DNA from: Sedimenticola sp.
Lineage (GTDB): Bacteria > Pseudomonadota > Gammaproteobacteria > Chromatiales > Chromatiaceae
Assembly (NCBI GenBank): GCA_026197195.1
Contig: JAPHUG010000214.1
Coordinates: forward strand, 1-17,396
Direction: 5' to 3'
DNA: 17,396 bases
Positions 15,905 through 17,396 of the stretch are shown piece by piece. Both the position numbers and the translations under genes were made by a program. A model generated the notes under the pieces. The model had not been told where the DNA came from, did no database searches, and saw only the letters and a program-made list of their open reading frames with translations. How positions within the stretch are numbered: the first letter of the stretch is position 1; each line of letters opens with the position of its first letter.

Positions 15905-16720
15905 ATGAAACGCGAACCAATACTACTGTTTTTTTTGCTTTTAGTGACATTAAGCCAATCAGCTTCTGCAACTCTTTATGACATAAATTTTACCGGAACT
16001 GTTTCTACAAACCAGACTAATGGCACATGCCCCAACAATCAGAATGGCCCCGGGCTTATTATTTGCCAATACTTTGCTATAGGCGATACGGTTAATATGA
16101 CCTTGCGCTATGATGAATCAACGCCGTCTTATAACTTAAATAACAATCCAAACTATAGGGTCCACGACAACGCCTTTTCTTCACTCTCTCTTGCTACAAC
16201 TTCTAATACATACTCTGGCTATAGCGGTACTGCTACAGGCCAATTTGGCCAATTTGGCCAATTCATGGTTAGAGACTTAATTAATTATGGCTATACTTTC
16301 CGTCTCTGGGAGTCTAACGACAATCCCTTTGCTTACGATACTGCAAATGATATGGATTTAACCCCTCTTGATACAGACCTCACTTTTAGTGGAGATAATG
16401 CACTTGGCGATATTGTGATTACAAGTATTTTAATAAACCTTACTAGCTTACGTAGTGACCTCATTACGTCAAATCAGCTCCCAACTTCCTTGAGCTTGAG
16501 CGATTTTGACAATGCCAATAACACCAATTGGGGTATGACCTTTAAGAACGGATCAGGTTTTGGCGCTAGTATTGGCATCAATCTTACTGGCCTCTCAGTC
16601 TCAGCTGTAGCTTCAACACAAAACCCTGGAAGCCCAATACCTACCCCAACGACGCTGTTGCTGATGATCGCAGGCCTAATTGGATTTCATCGGACTTTAA
16701 ATAGCAGCACTAGTATTTAA
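15905..16720 (+). CDS. Secreted PEP-CTERM-like protein (exosortase sorting signal variant)
   Basis: This 271-residue protein has a signal peptide (hydrophobic core about residues 6-17, likely cleavage after ASA at 22). The body is rich in Asn, Ser, Thr and Gly with two cysteines (C42 and C54), typical of extracellular beta-rich PEP-CTERM proteins. The last 30 residues hold the tripartite sorting tail: a Pro motif (IPTPT in place of the usual VPEPS), a hydrophobic helix (TLLLMIAGLIGF) and a short end with one His-Arg. The tail should be cut by an exosortase, leaving the protein at the surface or in exopolysaccharide. Both the Pro motif and the weakly basic end are atypical, so recognition is likely but not certain. 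GGA lies ten bases before the ATG. No exosortase gene is in the window. Codon use is more A/T-rich than in the operons to its left. Confidence 0.72.
   Translation: MKREPILLFFLLLVTLSQSASATLYDINFTGTVSTNQTNGTCPNNQNGPGLIICQYFAIGDTVNMTLRYDESTPSYNLNNNPNYRVHDNAFSSLSLATTSNTYSGYSGTATGQFGQFGQFMVRDLINYGYTFRLWESNDNPFAYDTANDMDLTPLDTDLTFSGDNALGDIVITSILINLTSLRSDLITSNQLPTSLSLSDFDNANNTNWGMTFKNGSGFGASIGINLTGLSVSAVASTQNPGSPIPTPTTLLLMIAGLIGFHRTLNSSTSI
16238..16264 (+). repeat. Three tandem 9-base units encoding Gly-Gln-Phe
   Basis: GGCCAATTT occurs twice, then GGCCAATTC, in frame inside the PEP-CTERM-like gene, encoding GQFGQFGQF from about residue 112. This is a coding microsatellite whose copy number could vary by slippage without shifting the frame. 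Confidence 0.85.
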
Positions 16721-16771
16721 GAACCGTCAATAGAGGACACACCTAAATCCCTCACCTATAGCTGCTAGACC

Positions 16772-16936
16772 ATGGGTGGGGGTGTGTTTATCGCCATCCG
16801 GAAAGAGCAGATCAGCTATGTCATGGGTAAGCCTGAGAACAAGCTAATGCTTGTTCTCAGGCTACTTTCGGAAAAGCCAGTTATCAGTGCCGTTTCCAAA
16901 GAGATAAATGCGGACGGGCTTACAGGCTTATTATAG
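16772..16936 (+). CDS. Possible 54-residue small ORF (uncertain)
   Basis: An open frame from ATG at 16772 to TAG at 16934-16936 encodes 54 residues beginning MGGGVFIAIRKEQISY and continuing with a Leu-rich, HTH-like stretch (LMLVLRLLSEKPVISAV). An in-frame TAG lies just upstream of the ATG. No good Shine-Dalgarno is visible, and the frame contains the long hairpin at 16830-16863, which is unusual for a real gene. It may be a fragment of an older gene or chance. I do not recognise it. Confidence 0.2.
   Translation: MGGGVFIAIRKEQISYVMGKPENKLMLVLRLLSEKPVISAVSKEINADGLTGLL
16830..16863. repeat. Perfect 15-bp inverted repeat with a 4-base loop
   Basis: AGCCTGAGAACAAGC (16830-16844), loop TAAT, then GCTTGTTCTCAGGCT (16849-16863) is a perfect hairpin between two convergent genes. 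It lacks a T-run on either strand, so it is not a classical intrinsic terminator, although it could stop or protect transcripts from both sides. It may equally be a REP-like or mobile-element relic. Confidence 0.85.
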
Positions 16937-16991
16937 AGCAGACCCCGAAGCTGGAATGAACACCCCTGGCACCAGGTATATCCCAGCTATT

Positions 16992-17396
16992 TCAAACCAG
17001 CAGAAGCGACCCAGCAACGCCCCACAGGGTCATCCCTACCAGGGTATCCAACACCCTCCAGGCACGCACTGTCGAAAAAAGACGACGCAATGGCTTACCC
17101 ATAAGTACCAACAGAGAGAACCAGCCGATAGAGGCGGTTATGGCACCCGCCGCAAACGCAAGTCGTTCAACCCCTGCATAGAGCCCACTGATCGATCCCA
17201 GCAGCACCACCGTATCAAGGTAGACATGGGGATTGAGTAAGGTAAGGCCCAGCGTGATGAGAACAGCGCGCCGCACCGACATAGCAACGCCAGGACCGGT
17301 CTGCATCATCACATTTCGTTTGAAGGCTGAGTAGAAAGACTGTAGTCCATAGAAAAACAGGAACAGTGCCCCGCCCCAGGTAGCCAGCACAATCCA
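16992..17396 (-). CDS. LysE/ArgO-family amino-acid exporter, N-terminus beyond the window
   Basis: The frame is open to the right edge (134 complete codons, starting WIVLATWGG), so the N-terminal part, roughly the first third, lies outside the window. The visible part matches the C-terminal two-thirds of ArgO/LysE exporters: TWGGALFLFFYG, then LTLLNPHVYLDTVVLLGS, the best-conserved family segment, then ITASIGWFSLLVL and a last membrane helix. Several hydrophobic segments are present, as expected for a six-helix inner-membrane transporter. It should export arginine or lysine, or analogues; substrate is not decided by this fragment. It converges with the PEP-CTERM-like gene. No linked argP/lysG regulator is visible in the window. 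Confidence 0.88.
   Translation of the reverse strand, partial: WIVLATWGGALFLFFYGLQSFYSAFKRNVMMQTGPGVAMSVRRAVLITLGLTLLNPHVYLDTVVLLGSISGLYAGVERLAFAAGAITASIGWFSLLVLMGKPLRRLFSTVRAWRVLDTLVGMTLWGVAGSLLLV

Noticed and set aside
1..17396. CRISPR array, insertion sequence or phage module
   Set aside because: No regularly spaced repeats, no transposase or integrase motifs and no phage structural genes are visible in any frame.

Overview
The window reads as chromosomal DNA of a gammaproteobacterium. The evidence is the gene order pcnB-folK-deoxynucleoside kinase-panB-panC, a GabD very close to the E. coli enzyme, a CheV, and an ArgO-type exporter. I cannot name the genus. The mixture of chemotaxis genes, a glycogen-synthase relative and a PEP-CTERM protein would suit a free-living or symbiotic sulfur-oxidising lineage, but that is only a guess. 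Coding density is high up to about 15.4 kb. The last 2 kb, beyond a tRNA gene, is more A+T-rich and sparser.

Layout from left to right. (1) 1-1447, minus strand: a chemotaxis adaptor, CheV, is followed downstream by a membrane protein of unknown function that runs off the left edge. A good sigma-28 (FliA) promoter match lies in front of cheV, which ties this pair to the flagellar regulon. (2) 1448-1922: a non-coding divergent intergenic region. (3) 1923-7903, plus strand: a 597-residue helical protein of unknown function, a zinc-dependent HDAC/AcuC-type deacetylase with all catalytic residues, a glycogen-synthase-like (GT5) protein that has lost nearly all catalytic residues, and the succinate-semialdehyde dehydrogenase GabD. 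(4) 7947-10795, minus strand: an MscS-type mechanosensitive channel whose stop overlaps (ATGA) the start of a Sel1-repeat/SPOR-domain envelope protein. (5) 11016-15201, minus strand: pcnB, folK, a deoxynucleoside kinase, panB and panC. Most junctions are tight or overlapping, so they probably form one operon combining RNA 3'-end metabolism, folate, dNTP salvage and pantothenate synthesis. (6) 15286-15447, plus strand: a tRNA-Glu(CUC) gene with its own sigma-70 promoter and a clear intrinsic terminator. (7) 15448-17396: an A+T-rich segment with a secreted PEP-CTERM-like protein behind a sigma-54-like promoter, a long perfect hairpin, and at the right edge a partial LysE/ArgO amino-acid exporter on the minus strand.

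The points most worth a second look are these. The GT5 homologue appears to be a pseudoenzyme, with Lys, Arg, Lys, Glu and Asn of the active site all substituted while the fold is kept. The pcnB reading frame has no ATG/GTG/TTG at its true N-terminus and seems to start at AUA behind a Shine-Dalgarno sequence, which parallels the AUU start reported for E. coli pcnB. The PEP-CTERM gene carries a -24/-12 promoter, as expected for PrsK/PrsR-RpoN control.
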